The position numbers and the translations under genes are program-made. Of a DNA stretch of 64,000 bases, positions 1 through 8,810 are shown piece after piece. This DNA comes from Calothrix sp. PCC 7507 (GTDB taxonomy: Bacteria > Cyanobacteriota > Cyanobacteriia > Cyanobacteriales > Nostocaceae). The stretch covers positions 434,001-498,000 of the forward strand of contig NC_019682.1 of the NCBI RefSeq assembly GCF_000316575.1, in the 5' to 3' direction. Below the pieces are notes generated by a model, which searched no databases, was not told the DNA's origin, and saw only the letters and a program-made list of their open reading frames with translations. How positions within the stretch are numbered: position 1 is the first letter of the stretch; every line of letters begins with the position of its first letter.

Positions 1-343
1 GTTGGAAATAACTAATTACCTTGGGATCAAATACAACTAATACCACTTCGTTGTGACCAGTTTTTCCAGAACACACTTCTTCGTATGTGGGGTTGGGTGT
101 GAAACCAGCCGCGTAACCAACTGCAGTAGTGTAAACGCCCTCAAGTTGCCAAAATTTGCGTTCTGCACCCCAAAAGCAGCCTAAGCCAAAGATGGCTTTT
201 TCTAGGTTATCTGGGAATGGCGGTTTGAGTGGATGGCTGTTGACATAGTGATTAGCCGGTACTCGCATGGATTCAGCCCTCCCTGGTAAAGCTTCCTCAG
301 GGTTGGGCATAGCTGTTTTCTTACCTAATCCAAATAGTGCCAT
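1..343 (-). CDS. msrA: Peptide-methionine (S)-S-oxide reductase MsrA, 3' part cut off by window edge
   Basis: The minus strand from the ATG at 343 reads [20 protein letters not shown] and continues open to the window edge, giving the first 114 residues. The motif GCFWGAE at about residues 55-61 is the MsrA active site, with the nucleophilic Cys at about 56. The following [20 protein letters not shown] matches the conserved family core. MsrA reduces methionine-S-sulfoxide in oxidised proteins using thioredoxin. The roughly 50-residue N-terminal lead before the motif is typical of the longer cyanobacterial and plant-like forms. The resolving Cys region lies outside the window. Confidence 0.93.
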   Translation of the reverse strand, partial: MALFGLGKKTAMPNPEEALPGRAESMRVPANHYVNSHPLKPPFPDNLEKAIFGLGCFWGAERKFWQLEGVYTTAVGYAAGFTPNPTYEEVCSGKTGHNEVVLVVFDPKVISYFQ

Positions 344-599
344 TGATTGTGACTCTGATTTTTGATAATTATTTTTACCTTACTTAATATTTTAACTACT
401 CAGGCGATCGCTCTCGATGGTGAAAGCCGTAACTTCCCGTACAGCTGTCATACAATTTTGGATTTTAGATTTTGGATTTTGGATTGACTCCAAAAAATCA
501 CATTGTTTTGAGGAGATTTCCAGGAAATTATCATCGATTATGAGTAGGGGCAAACAACCGTTTGCTCTCCTCCAAAGTGCCATTTGTATTTACGAATGA
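344..599. repeat. Intergenic region with GGATTTT-type short tandem repeat
   Basis: This gap between msrA and the AddB-like gene holds a HIP1 octamer near 403 and a run of heptamer-like TTTTGGATTTTGGATT sequence at about 455-485. It also has a fragment with the words GGGCAAACAACCGTTTGCTC near 547. The same TTTTGGATT words recur at about 27360 and 55410-55490. Short open frames here are repeat-derived and I do not call them genes. Confidence 0.5.
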
Positions 600-2783
600 C
601 TAATTACAAGGTGTAGAAGTATTAACTAATGGTAATAGTGGCCCTAATTGCTCTTGTCCATTGACAGCTAAATCGCTATGACACAAATAAACTTTCTCGG
701 ATACACGAGAGAGTAAATCTGTCAAAATCTTCTGTAGTCGTTGTTCTTCTGCTAATTTGTCATCTTCTGCTGTCCAAGGCATACCTAACCTGGCTTGCAA
801 AAACAAGGGCGCGCCAAATAAAGTAGCCGCACCACCTTTTGCCCATAACGGTGAACTAGCATCTAGCCAAAAATGTTGGCGGTGATATCTCCTACTTGAA
901 CGGTATTGAAAGATGGTGGCTAAGGTGACAGCTTTTCTAGCTGGGCCAAGGCGATGCAATGGATAAGGATTGGCAGTAATCGTACCACGTCGTAGCAGTT
1001 GAATAAATTCAGTCAGCGTAGCTTCCGCACTGCTGCGTTCTGATTGGAGAGATGGGACGGTTTGTTGCAGCCTGGTGTTAATTTCCCAGTAGTGTTGAGC
1101 GGTTTCTAACAATTCTCGCAGTGCTGCTAGTTCTTCATAAGGCGGATTGCTATCCTTACATAGAAAGTTCTGAATTGCTAGGTATAACAGGGAAATTGGA
1201 CTGGGGATGAGACGCTGTGTTTGTTGCGATCGCTGTTTCTCTATCCACTCTAAAATCTTATTGTAAGCTGTGCTGGCAACATAGCCAATTCTATCCCACC
1301 GCTCGAATACTGTTACTGGTAGCAAATTCGGTAGCTCAGGATGAGGCTCAAAGCAGTAATCGGCAATTAAACCAGCGCGTACAGGGTCAATCTCAGTGCT
1401 GAGTGCTAGGTTATGAGTACTGAGTTCTGAGGGGTTTTCTGGTGCTTTTTGCTTCTTACTCAACACAACCAACATCTCCGCCACGGCATCCCGATCCACC
1501 AAGCGTCCCAAACCCGGATAAACTAAGGCGAGTATGGTGAGTAAGGCACGGATTACGGGTGAACTAATGAGGGGGCGTTGGTCGTTGAGTGGTTCTACTT
1601 GGATGTTTTGCTTATTGAGGATTTCTATGAGTGTATAACGGGCGATCGCATCCAAACCAGGAGCAATCACTGCAATCTCTTCTGGTTCCGCTTGCCCCGA
1701 TGCGATCGTCTCCACAATCACCTCTGCTGTCTGTCGCAACATCTGGGCGCGGGAGGTGGTTTGAATCGATTGCACCGCTTCTGGTAAACTTAATATCACT
1801 AGTGGCTCTGTAACTAATTCCACTATTTGCTCTGCCAGACTATTTCCCAGGGAATCTGGGGATGGTTCGGTCAAAATTTCCACCTGACAGCGCTCTGCTA
1901 ACCCTTCTAGATGCAGAGGATCTGCCCCTAATCCCAGTCTAATTGCACCATCGGGATTATAGCTAAAAGCCCCAACTGCCCCTTGATCTAAGAGAAACTC
2001 AAACAGTTGACGCGCTACACCAGGGTAATCATCCACATCATCCGCCAGCACCGCCTGATATCTTTTAGCTAGGTGCTGCTGATAATTCTCATTTGTCAAC
2101 AAATGCTGACTATAAAGTTCCGTGATTAACCCATAAGTCAACAATCCTCTGGCTAAACACCAGTTGCGCCAATCTAACAGCAAAGATGCGAGGAATTCTG
2201 GCTCTAGATTGATTGCAGTTTCATCTAAACCTTTTGTTAAAATCTGGGCAATGTGTTCACAAGGTACGCCACCATAAGCCGCTAATTGCCATAAATCCAG
2301 GATGCGGCGCACCAAACGGTACTCATTGACTCCAGCGCGACGCAGAGTTTCTTCATCCAGATGCGATCGCCAGAGTTTTGTGGCTAATTCCTGCTCAGTT
2401 TCTGGACGTAATCTTACCGGAAATTGTGCTTTTAATTGTAAAGACTGGATCAATAAAGGCCAAAATAAGATAACTTCATCCTGAAAAAAACCTAGTGGTG
2501 TTTTAGCACGCACCGGAAATTTACCTAAAGTCTTAGTAACAATTATGTTACCTAAAACCCGCCGATTATCATCATTTGCAGCTAAGAGTAAAACGCCTGG
2601 TTCTGTCTGTCTGAGATCCAAAAATTTTGCTGTGCGTTCACTTTTCTCTCGCCCCGATTTTTTAGTATAAAATGATTCAACAACCTGATTTTTACCTGGC
2701 AACCAACGACAAAACTGCTCTACTAAGCGAGTAGTCTTACCACTACGACTAGTACCAACAATCCAAACAGAATGAGCAACCAC
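600..2783 (-). CDS. UvrD/AddB-like P-loop ATPase (helicase-related, no nuclease domain seen)
   Basis: A 727-residue protein with a Walker A loop near its N-terminus (GTSRSGKTTRL, residues 10-20). A degenerate helicase motif II-like stretch, AVLADDVDDYPG, lies at about 244-255, followed by a motif III-like GAFSYNPDGAIRLGLGADP. A motif IV-like segment (EEIAVIAPGLDAIARYTL) precedes an inserted stretch. This order resembles the UvrD/AddB superfamily I proteins of double-strand-break repair. The usual C-terminal iron-sulphur nuclease of AddB is not apparent. The segment SELSTHNLALST is encoded by five AGTGCTG-type heptamers at 1395-1429, so a short tandem repeat has entered the reading frame. The helicase relation is inferred from motifs; the biochemical role is unknown. 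Confidence 0.6.
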   Translation of the reverse strand: MVAHSVWIVGTSRSGKTTRLVEQFCRWLPGKNQVVESFYTKKSGREKSERTAKFLDLRQTEPGVLLLAANDDNRRVLGNIIVTKTLGKFPVRAKTPLGFFQDEVILFWPLLIQSLQLKAQFPVRLRPETEQELATKLWRSHLDEETLRRAGVNEYRLVRRILDLWQLAAYGGVPCEHIAQILTKGLDETAINLEPEFLASLLLDWRNWCLARGLLTYGLITELYSQHLLTNENYQQHLAKRYQAVLADDVDDYPGVARQLFEFLLDQGAVGAFSYNPDGAIRLGLGADPLHLEGLAERCQVEILTEPSPDSLGNSLAEQIVELVTEPLVILSLPEAVQSIQTTSRAQMLRQTAEVIVETIASGQAEPEEIAVIAPGLDAIARYTLIEILNKQNIQVEPLNDQRPLISSPVIRALLTILALVYPGLGRLVDRDAVAEMLVVLSKKQKAPENPSELSTHNLALSTEIDPVRAGLIADYCFEPHPELPNLLPVTVFERWDRIGYVASTAYNKILEWIEKQRSQQTQRLIPSPISLLYLAIQNFLCKDSNPPYEELAALRELLETAQHYWEINTRLQQTVPSLQSERSSAEATLTEFIQLLRRGTITANPYPLHRLGPARKAVTLATIFQYRSSRRYHRQHFWLDASSPLWAKGGAATLFGAPLFLQARLGMPWTAEDDKLAEEQRLQKILTDLLSRVSEKVYLCHSDLAVNGQEQLGPLLPLVNTSTPCN
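1395..1429. repeat. Five AGTGCTG-type heptamers inside the AddB-like coding region
   Basis: The plus strand reads AGTGCTG, AGTGCTA, GGTTATG, AGTACTG, AGTTCTG without gaps, a short tandem repeat of period seven. It lies within the AddB-like gene and is translated without breaking the frame. The same unit occurs as four exact copies inside menE at 49138-49165. Confidence 0.8.
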
Positions 2784-2870
2784 GAACCATCTCCTTGTAG
2801 ATTTGTTAGTATACCTCGTGCGTTAACTTAAGGTTAAGAATCACCAAAAAATGCTGGATGATTGCCGACA

Positions 2871-4184
2871 ATGAACAATTTTTATAGCCAAAAAATCTAT
2901 CCTTTCTTACTGGCTACTTACCGTTGGTACTTACGAACACCAGAACGTTCTTTGGATGAGGCTTACAAGGCAGCATTCAAGATCAAGCAAATAGAAGATG
3001 AGTATTTCAATGGTAATAAAATAGACCCTGAATCCGTGACGTATACTAGTAACGTCCTTGACTATTTTAAGACAGACCTTAAAAAACAATTAAAAATTGC
3101 TCGGATGCGGCTGACAGAGTTTCAATCTAGCCGTTGGTTCTCCAACGAATCTAATCAAAAAGCTGCCGATAAAGCGGGGATAGAATATGCCAGTGCTGAC
3201 TCAACCTTAGAAAAATTAAGATTTATTGATCAAGTTATATCAAAATATATTCATGTAGATGCGGAAACATCTGCACCAAATTTAGCTAATCAGCCTGGAA
3301 ATGTACAACCTGTTTCGGCAATCATTCCTCAACTATTAACACCAAAATTGCCCAATAATAACTCTAATCCCAAAAGAAAGGGCAAAGCTAATACAACAGG
3401 GATATTACCCAGGTCAATTTTTAGTACCATCACCCGTCTCCAAGTAGAATTAGATCCTAATTCTGAACAAGACGTTGTGAAGAATTTCCGTCAGGCTCAA
3501 AAAAGAACCATCATTTCTATCAGGTTTGTATTACTGTTAATTATTGTGCCCCTTCTAACTCATCAGTTAGCCAAGTCATTAATAGTAACACCCTTAGTGG
3601 AACATTTTAGAAGTTCCGAGGAAGTGCAAATATTCCTGAATGAGGAAATGGAAGAAGAAGCACTCACAGAGATACAAAGATTTGAAGAGAGAGTAAAATT
3701 TGAAGCTTTAATTAGCAATGCACCTCCACTTTCCGCCGAAGAAATAGAATCTCACATCAAAGAAAAAGCTCAAGAAGTTGCTGAAGAATTTCGTCAAGAA
3801 AGTTCTAATGCTATTAAAAATGTTTTTGCAGATATGTTTTCTGTAGGTGCATTCATTTGGCTTTTGCTTATCAGCAAGCCTTCTATCATCATACTCAAAG
3901 ATTTCTTTGATAATATTGTTTATGGATTAAGTGATAGTGCTAAAGCATTTATTATCATTTTGTTTACTGATATATTCGTAGGCTTCCACTCTCCGCATGG
4001 CTGGGAAGTAATTTTAGAAGGGGTATCGCGCCATTGGGGATTACCCGCAAATCGCAGTTTTATCTTCTTATTTATTGCTACATTTCCCGTGATTTTAGAT
4101 ACAATTTTCAAATACTGGATTTTCCGCTACTTAAACCGGATATCACCTTCTGCAGTTGCTACATACCACAATATGAATGAATAG
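2871..4184 (+). CDS. pxcA: Proton extrusion protein PxcA (CemA family)
   Basis: About 437 residues. The start MNNFYSQKIYPFLLATYRWY and the text RTPERSLDEAYKAAFKIKQIE are characteristic of PxcA (CotA). The long hydrophilic N-terminal half is followed by a CemA-type membrane domain. Hydrophobic segments lie at about residues 225-245, 325-345, 360-375 and 400-420, with an acidic coiled-coil-like loop between the first two. PxcA is a cytoplasmic-membrane protein needed for light-induced Na+-dependent proton extrusion and linked to inorganic carbon uptake. I chose the ATG at 2871 over the upstream TTG at 2862 because the family begins at MNNFY or equivalent. It is divergent from the AddB-like gene. 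Confidence 0.9.
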   Translation: MNNFYSQKIYPFLLATYRWYLRTPERSLDEAYKAAFKIKQIEDEYFNGNKIDPESVTYTSNVLDYFKTDLKKQLKIARMRLTEFQSSRWFSNESNQKAADKAGIEYASADSTLEKLRFIDQVISKYIHVDAETSAPNLANQPGNVQPVSAIIPQLLTPKLPNNNSNPKRKGKANTTGILPRSIFSTITRLQVELDPNSEQDVVKNFRQAQKRTIISIRFVLLLIIVPLLTHQLAKSLIVTPLVEHFRSSEEVQIFLNEEMEEEALTEIQRFEERVKFEALISNAPPLSAEEIESHIKEKAQEVAEEFRQESSNAIKNVFADMFSVGAFIWLLLISKPSIIILKDFFDNIVYGLSDSAKAFIIILFTDIFVGFHSPHGWEVILEGVSRHWGLPANRSFIFLFIATFPVILDTIFKYWIFRYLNRISPSAVATYHNMNE

Positions 4185-4533
4185 TTTGGCGACTGGAGGA
4201 TCTTGAGTCTTTCTTCAAAAGTAGTGGACTGACACAACTAAAATGATGCAATATAGAATGTCCTTCAATTATCTTGGCGACAGATGTATGGTGGTTGAGG
4301 GCAAACAACCATTTGCTCCTACAATCTATTTGTCGCATTCTTTTTTCAAATTGATCTCAATTTTAATACAACATGTAAGGCTTGCCACTCCAGTAGGGTG
4401 TGTTATGCCGGAGGCTAACGCACCATCCAATATTTTCGGTGCGTTACGACGTTCCGTCTAACGCATCCTACTGAGAGACTCCTGCTTCGTTTGGCGAGGC
4501 GAAAATTAGATATGGGAAAATTTTGATTTTTAG
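4185..4533. repeat. Intergenic region with a GTAGGGTG...CATCCTAC palindromic repeat
   Basis: About 350 bases between pxcA and mltA. It contains a free copy of the cell-genome repeat core at 4393-4471: GTAGGGTGTGTTA at the left, an inner inverted GGTGCGTTACG, and TAACGCATCCTAC at the right. A fragment GGGCAAACAACCATTTGCTC lies near 4300, the same words as at about 547. An open frame at 4243-4461 lies across these repeats and is not considered a gene. No promoter could be assigned. Confidence 0.6.
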
Positions 4534-5802
4534 ATGAAAAGAATATTTACAACCATCGCCATTAGTTTACCTGTGGTTTTATTGATTTTACTCGTGCGTA
4601 TGCCATCATTGGGGCGTCAAGAATTAAGTTCAGTAAAGTGTCAGGTGAAAAAGTGGAATATTCCAGAATCTACTATTAGTAAAAATCAAGTTTTATCGAT
4701 TCCAGAATCAAAAAAATCACCAATATTAATTCCTAGATTACCAGTTACTTGTTGTCTGGATGATCCCTCTTGTCTGGATGAATTTCTCTATAGAAGTGCA
4801 TCAGATAAAAAAGCACTGCTAACAGCTATCGATCGCAGTCTACAATATCTGCAAACTGCTAGGGCTGAAAATGCCTACAAAGATTATCCAGTACCAGGGA
4901 TTACACGCGATCGCATCTTCAAAAGTTTGACACGATTCCGCCAGTTGTTACTCACAGCTAATTCTCCAGCAGCATTACATACAGCTATACAACGTGAGTT
5001 TGTCTTATACCAGTCTATCGGCAAGGACACCAAAGGTTCAGTTCTATTCACCGCTTACTATGAACCTGTATATACTGCTAGTCGGGTTCCCACACCAGAG
5101 TATCGCTATCCCGTTTATAAAATACCACCAGATTTAAACTCATGGACTAAACCTCATCCTACACGCTTACAACTAGAAGGTGCAGATGGTTTACAAGGCG
5201 CAAAAGGTAAGCTAAGGGGATTAGAGTTGTTGTGGTTTCGCGATCGCTTAGAACCATATATGGTACAAATTGAAGGTTCTGCCCGCATTCAACTCACCAA
5301 TGGTACCGAAACCACAATTGGCTATGCCGGGAATACTGCATATAACTACAGCAGTATTGGGCGAGAATTGGCGAATGATGGCAAATTACCTTTAGAAGGT
5401 ATGACTATGCCGATTATTCTCGACTATTTCCGCAAATATCCCCAAGAATTGAATGTTTATATCCCACGCGATCGCAGTTTTGTATTTTTTCAAGAAAATA
5501 AAGGTGCTACAGCCCAAGGTTCTATCAACGTATCACTGACAGCCGAACGTTCAATTGCTACCGATAAATCTTTAATGCCTCCTGGTGCTTTAGCCTTGAT
5601 TCGTGCTTCTATTCCCTTTCCTCAGGATACAGGACAAATGGAGCATCACATCGTCAGTCGTTATGTGCTTGACCAAGATACCGGCGGTGCTATTAAAGGC
5701 CCAGGTAGGGTAGATTATTTTTTAGGTACTGGTAAATTAGCAGGCGATCGCGCTGGTGTCACAGTCAGTAATGGACAGTTGTTTTATTTGCTACTTAAGT
5801 GA
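4534..5802 (+). CDS. mltA: Membrane-bound lytic murein transglycosylase A (MltA, 3D domain)
   Basis: A 422-residue protein. It has an N-terminal hydrophobic segment (residues 4-22), an MltA barrel domain with FTAYYEPVYTASRVPTPEYRYPVY at about 165-190, and the 3D domain at the C-terminus with DQDTGGAIKGPGRVDYFLG. The 3D domain carries the catalytic Asp of the family. MltA cleaves peptidoglycan glycan strands to 1,6-anhydro ends in the periplasm. No lipobox cysteine is seen after the hydrophobic segment, so it is probably held by the uncleaved N-terminal helix or released. It stands alone between repeats. Confidence 0.9.
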   Translation: MKRIFTTIAISLPVVLLILLVRMPSLGRQELSSVKCQVKKWNIPESTISKNQVLSIPESKKSPILIPRLPVTCCLDDPSCLDEFLYRSASDKKALLTAIDRSLQYLQTARAENAYKDYPVPGITRDRIFKSLTRFRQLLLTANSPAALHTAIQREFVLYQSIGKDTKGSVLFTAYYEPVYTASRVPTPEYRYPVYKIPPDLNSWTKPHPTRLQLEGADGLQGAKGKLRGLELLWFRDRLEPYMVQIEGSARIQLTNGTETTIGYAGNTAYNYSSIGRELANDGKLPLEGMTMPIILDYFRKYPQELNVYIPRDRSFVFFQENKGATAQGSINVSLTAERSIATDKSLMPPGALALIRASIPFPQDTGQMEHHIVSRYVLDQDTGGAIKGPGRVDYFLGTGKLAGDRAGVTVSNGQLFYLLLK

Positions 5803-6067
5803 AATTACAGTCAACAGTCTACTCATAGCGCTTCCCATGAAAATGAAGTACAGAATTATATCACGTTGTGTAGTAGCACAGCATTGCCGTGCCCTTACCG
5901 ATGTACCTCACGCTTGTTGAGAAACGCTATATTAGCTTGGAACTAAAAAAATAATTTGTCGTCATTCTTAGTTGGAACAACCGTTTAATTACTTATAACA
6001 AACTCTTAATTTGTGAAGTGTTGATGATTGTAACTATAAGTTGATCAGTCAAATAGAGGAGTGAGAA
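5803..6067. other. Intergenic region, degenerate inverted repeat
   Basis: Between mltA and the PIN gene. The ends of 5827-5932 are loosely complementary (ATAGCGCTTCCCATGA at the left, GAGAAACGCTAT at the right), suggesting an old palindromic element. A GAGGAG ribosome-binding site at 6056-6061 serves the PIN gene. Nothing else recognised. Confidence 0.35.
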
Positions 6068-6517
6068 GTGATCAGGATTTTAGTTGATGCTGATCTAATA
6101 TTAGAAGCTCTAATAAATTGCAACAACTGTGTAGAAGATGTGAGAAAATTATTTGACATAGCACATCCGTTGATACAGATGTATATCACAGATGTTGGTA
6201 AACAAAAAATCTACGATTACATCAGTCGTTTACGGAATACTCAAATTGCCGATTTAGTAATTGATTGGTTACAAAAGAAAATACTGATTTGCCGTATTGA
6301 CCAGAACATTCTACAAAAAGCACGCTTTTCACCCTTAACAGATTTTGAATCTGCAGTTGAGCTAGCTTGTGTCAGTGAGCGAAAATTAGATGCGATCGTT
6401 ACCCATCATCGTCAAAACTTCGCTCAAACGCCAAATCAGTTTTGGGTATGGTCGATAGCAGACTTATGGGTACGTGCAAATCTGGAAAGTCAGCTACAGG
6501 TAAATATATCTAGTTAA
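6068..6517 (+). CDS. Orphan PIN-domain protein
   Basis: A 149-residue protein starting at GTG with GAGGAG seven bases upstream. The PIN fold signature is visible: ILVDADLILEAL at residues 4-15 gives the first acidic residue, DFESAVELACV supplies the central Glu, and KLDAIVTHHRQNF supplies the C-terminal Asp. PIN proteins are usually Mg2+-dependent ribonucleases, often VapC toxins. No antitoxin-like partner gene precedes it, so it may be a free-standing domain or a relic whose antitoxin is lost. The annotation as a PIN fold is an inference from spacing of acidic residues. Confidence 0.65.
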   Translation: MIRILVDADLILEALINCNNCVEDVRKLFDIAHPLIQMYITDVGKQKIYDYISRLRNTQIADLVIDWLQKKILICRIDQNILQKARFSPLTDFESAVELACVSERKLDAIVTHHRQNFAQTPNQFWVWSIADLWVRANLESQLQVNISS

Positions 6518-6551
6518 TTGTTGTCAGAATTCAGAATTCATGAGAATGACA

Positions 6552-6762
6552 TATAGGACTAGTATTTGATTTTTGAAAAAATCTAAGTATCTGTAGGGGA
6601 ACCACCCTTGTGCGCTGTGAGCGCAGCCACACGTGCGTCTGAAGCACCGAGTGGACTGCCGAATCCGGAGGAGTTTTCCTCGTTGAGAGGAGTGGCGTTT
6701 GGCATTGCCCACCAAAACCATGATACTACGTGTATTTCAGAAACTAAATACTAATCCTATAG
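6552..6762. repeat. MITE-like element, TATAGGA...TCCTATA ends, composite core
   Basis: Left end TATAGGACTAGTATTTGATT and right end AAATACTAATCCTATAG are inverted copies. Between them are GTAGGGG at the left and CATTGCCCACCAAAACC near 6700, plus a GC-rich filler. The same ends recur at 21789-21942, 26055-26188, 62473-62645 and 63812-64000, with half copies at 58007 and 53519. No coding capacity. Confidence 0.7.
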
Positions 6763-7001
6763 CTCCTGATTTCTTTGAGCAAGGGTGTATCTTATTCATA
6801 TAAAAATTTCTATGCATTGTATAACGAAATGCAATTATGTATTAAACCCCTAATGAGTGTAAGATTTATACTGAAAATTTTTTGCTAAACCAATTACGGG
6901 TGTAAAGAGTTTGGGCAAAAATTTTTCTATTTATTTGTAATCGGAGGTTTTTTTTGGTGCTACGATCTACGACTATAGATTAAGAGAAAAGTGCTGTAGC
7001 T
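6763..7001. other. Leader region of the XRE-type gene
   Basis: Directly after the element ending at 6762 is a fragment GGGTGTATCTTATTCATATAA, which matches half of another dispersed repeat (compare 29690-29725). The rest is A/T-rich. The region just before the GTG start at 7002 contains GGAGG at 6943-6947, too far away to be its ribosome-binding site, and no clear promoter. Confidence 0.3.
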
Positions 7002-7337
7002 GTGAAACAAAAGCCAAAACCAAGGATCGCTTTGCTTCGGGAAAAGGCAGGGCTAACCCAGCTTGAGTTGTCGCGTATTGTTGGCGTAACTGAAAGCACT
7101 ATCCAGAACTGGGAAAGCGGTAGGACTGGGACAGATCACATTGAAAGAATCATTAGGTTCTGCAAAGCTTTGAATTGCCAAGTAGAAGACCTAGTTGAGT
7201 ACGTGAACGAGTCACCAGAAGCACCAGCCGCATCACCAGGTTCATTAAGCGAAATCCATGATTTATTGGGTACTTCCGCCCCTACACCAATTACTAATCC
7301 TGACACTGAAATTGCTTCCCAAGGGACTAGGGACTAG
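7002..7337 (+). CDS. XRE-family helix-turn-helix regulator
   Basis: A 111-residue protein from a GTG start. Residues 8-65 form a Cro/CI-type HTH: the text LREKAGLTQLELSRIVGV and TESTIQNWESGR are the two DNA-binding helices. The C-terminal tail (about 45 residues) is rich in Pro, Ser and Ala and looks disordered. The last residues QGTRD and the TAG stop at 7335-7337 are encoded by GGGACTA heptamer repeats that continue beyond the gene. The natural C-terminus has therefore probably been replaced by repeat DNA. Such single-domain regulators occur widely in Nostocales; the targets are unknown. Confidence 0.85.
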   Translation: MKQKPKPRIALLREKAGLTQLELSRIVGVTESTIQNWESGRTGTDHIERIIRFCKALNCQVEDLVEYVNESPEAPAASPGSLSEIHDLLGTSAPTPITNPDTEIASQGTRD

Positions 7338-7360
7338 GGACTGGGGACTGGGGAGGTGGG
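7323..7360. repeat. GGGACTA/GGGACTG heptamer tandem repeat
   Basis: Four heptamers (two GGGACTA, two GGGACTG) at 7323-7350, then a G-rich tail. It overlaps the 3' end of the XRE gene and supplies its stop codon. This is the cyanobacterial STRR class known from Calothrix and Nostoc. Confidence 0.8.
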
Positions 7361-7414
7361 GGAGAGTGGGGTAGTAAAGAAATAAGCCTTGACTCTTGAT
7401 TCTTGACAAATGCC

Positions 7415-8086
7415 CTATTCCCTCTTTCCCCAAAGAGTATCGACAGTTACGAATTGATAGCCTTTTTGTATTAGTTGAGGAATCAAAATTTGGATTGTTG
7501 CAGCAACATCTTGTCCACCAAAAGCACCATCATGCAATACAATCAATGAGCCATTTTGCACTTGCTGGAGAACTCGCTTTGTCACGGTGGTAACTCCCGG
7601 TCGTGCCCAATCTTCTGGGACAACACTCCACATGACTGGCCGGTAGTTCCACTGTTGAAATAGTTCTAAAGTTTTGGGTGTAAATAAGCCGTTGGGAGGT
7701 CTGACATCCCGTACCTTGTTAGGTGCTAGATTACAGGCATGATAAATGGCAGTTTGGGTTTTTTCTAAGCTTTCCTTGAGTTCAATTGGGGAAAGCATGG
7801 GAAAAGAGCGATGATCGTAGCCATGTAATCCAATCCAGTGTCCACGATCGCATATCTCTTTGGCTATTGTCGGCGATCGCTGGACACAAGCACCCAACCA
7901 AAAAAAACTAGCCTGAATTTGATAGCGTTCCAACACTGTCAACACTTGGCGTGTGTATTGGGGATGGGGACCATCATCAAATGTCAGGGCGATCGCTTTA
8001 TCATTGCTGTCACCTCTCCAAAGGCATTGGGGAAAGGTTGGTTGGAGAATCTTGTAAATAATCGGAAACAGCGGTGCTAGTTGCAT
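7415..8086 (-). CDS. Polysaccharide deacetylase (NodB homology domain)
   Basis: A 223-residue protein. ALTFDDGPHPQYTRQVLTVL at about residues 33-52 is NodB motif 1 (the TFDDGP Asp pair), and GLHGYDHRSFPML at about 88-100 is motif 2 with the metal-binding His pair. PPNGLF is motif 3 (usually RPPYG) and VLHDGA near the C-terminus is motif 5. The family removes N- or O-acetyl groups from peptidoglycan, chitooligosaccharides or exopolysaccharide. The N-terminus is weakly hydrophobic, with no clear signal peptide. It lies 12 bases downstream of the TetR gene on the same strand and is likely cotranscribed with it. Confidence 0.88.
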   Translation of the reverse strand: MQLAPLFPIIYKILQPTFPQCLWRGDSNDKAIALTFDDGPHPQYTRQVLTVLERYQIQASFFWLGACVQRSPTIAKEICDRGHWIGLHGYDHRSFPMLSPIELKESLEKTQTAIYHACNLAPNKVRDVRPPNGLFTPKTLELFQQWNYRPVMWSVVPEDWARPGVTTVTKRVLQQVQNGSLIVLHDGAFGGQDVAATIQILIPQLIQKGYQFVTVDTLWGKRE

Positions 8087-8098
8087 CTACATTCCCCT

Positions 8099-8716
8099 TC
8101 ACTTGCCCTTATTCACAATTAGGTGTGTCATGGCATTAATCACGCGATCGCTTGTCATCGGTAAAATATCCTTACCATGCATCACTTCCTGCGTGATGTG
8201 AAAATAAACCAATGTCCCCAAAAGAATCCTCGCTGTTGCTTCCGGATCTGGTATCTCGAGTTCAGGATGAGCCGCTAAATATTCACCGAGAGTTTCCAGC
8301 ACAGGTTTAATCATCGCTTGCACACAAATCTGCGCTAACTCTGGAAAACGACCAGATTCACCAATTAGCACGCGCATAAATGCACAATGTTCTTTGTCTT
8401 GATTCATCAAGTCTAATGCTCTAGTTGCTGTCTCATGCAGTACAGTAATTGGTTCTCCTGTAATAGGTTTTGTGCCAAAGACTAAGTTAAATTTTTTGCT
8501 GGCTAATTTCTCAATCAAGACTTTAAACAGCCCCTCTTTGTCTTGAAAGTGGCTATAGACAGTGGCTTTAGAAACACCTGCAGCGATCGCTACTTTGTCC
8601 ATGCTTGTCCCAGCATAGCCATGTTTAAGGAACTCCTGCATCGCCCCTTGCAGAATTTGTTCCACTTTATCAACGGAACTGTCCCGTTCCAATTCGCCTA
8701 CTTTTATCTGTGTCAT
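8099..8716 (-). CDS. TetR/AcrR-family repressor, divergent from the exporter operon
   Basis: A 205-residue protein. The N-terminal HTH (about residues 17-63) reads ILQGAMQEFLKHGYAGTSMD, then AIAAGVSKATVYSHFQDKEG, the classical TetR pattern. The C-terminal half is an all-helical ligand-binding domain resembling AefR/YsiA-like regulators. It is transcribed away from the devBCA-like genes, whose intergenic region contains an inverted repeat ACTAAAC-N6-GTTTAGT. I infer autoregulation and ligand-relieved repression of the exporter. The downstream NodB gene probably shares its transcript. Confidence 0.9.
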   Translation of the reverse strand: MTQIKVGELERDSSVDKVEQILQGAMQEFLKHGYAGTSMDKVAIAAGVSKATVYSHFQDKEGLFKVLIEKLASKKFNLVFGTKPITGEPITVLHETATRALDLMNQDKEHCAFMRVLIGESGRFPELAQICVQAMIKPVLETLGEYLAAHPELEIPDPEATARILLGTLVYFHITQEVMHGKDILPMTSDRVINAMTHLIVNKGK

Positions 8717-8752
8717 TTATATTAGCCCTTCTTATAAACAATCATATTAGGG

Positions 8753-8810
8753 AATGGGGAATAGGGAATAGGCAATAGGTTATTCTCTCCCTGCCCCCTG
8801 CCCCTTGACT
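8753..8810. repeat. GGGAATA-type heptamer repeat
   Basis: GGGAATG, GGGAATA, GGGAATA, GGCAATA followed by a C-rich stretch; a short tandem repeat between the TetR gene and its presumed operator. Confidence 0.6.

Noticed and set aside
4243-4461. 72-codon frame between pxcA and mltA
   Set aside because: It runs through a dispersed palindromic repeat; no ribosome-binding site or family.
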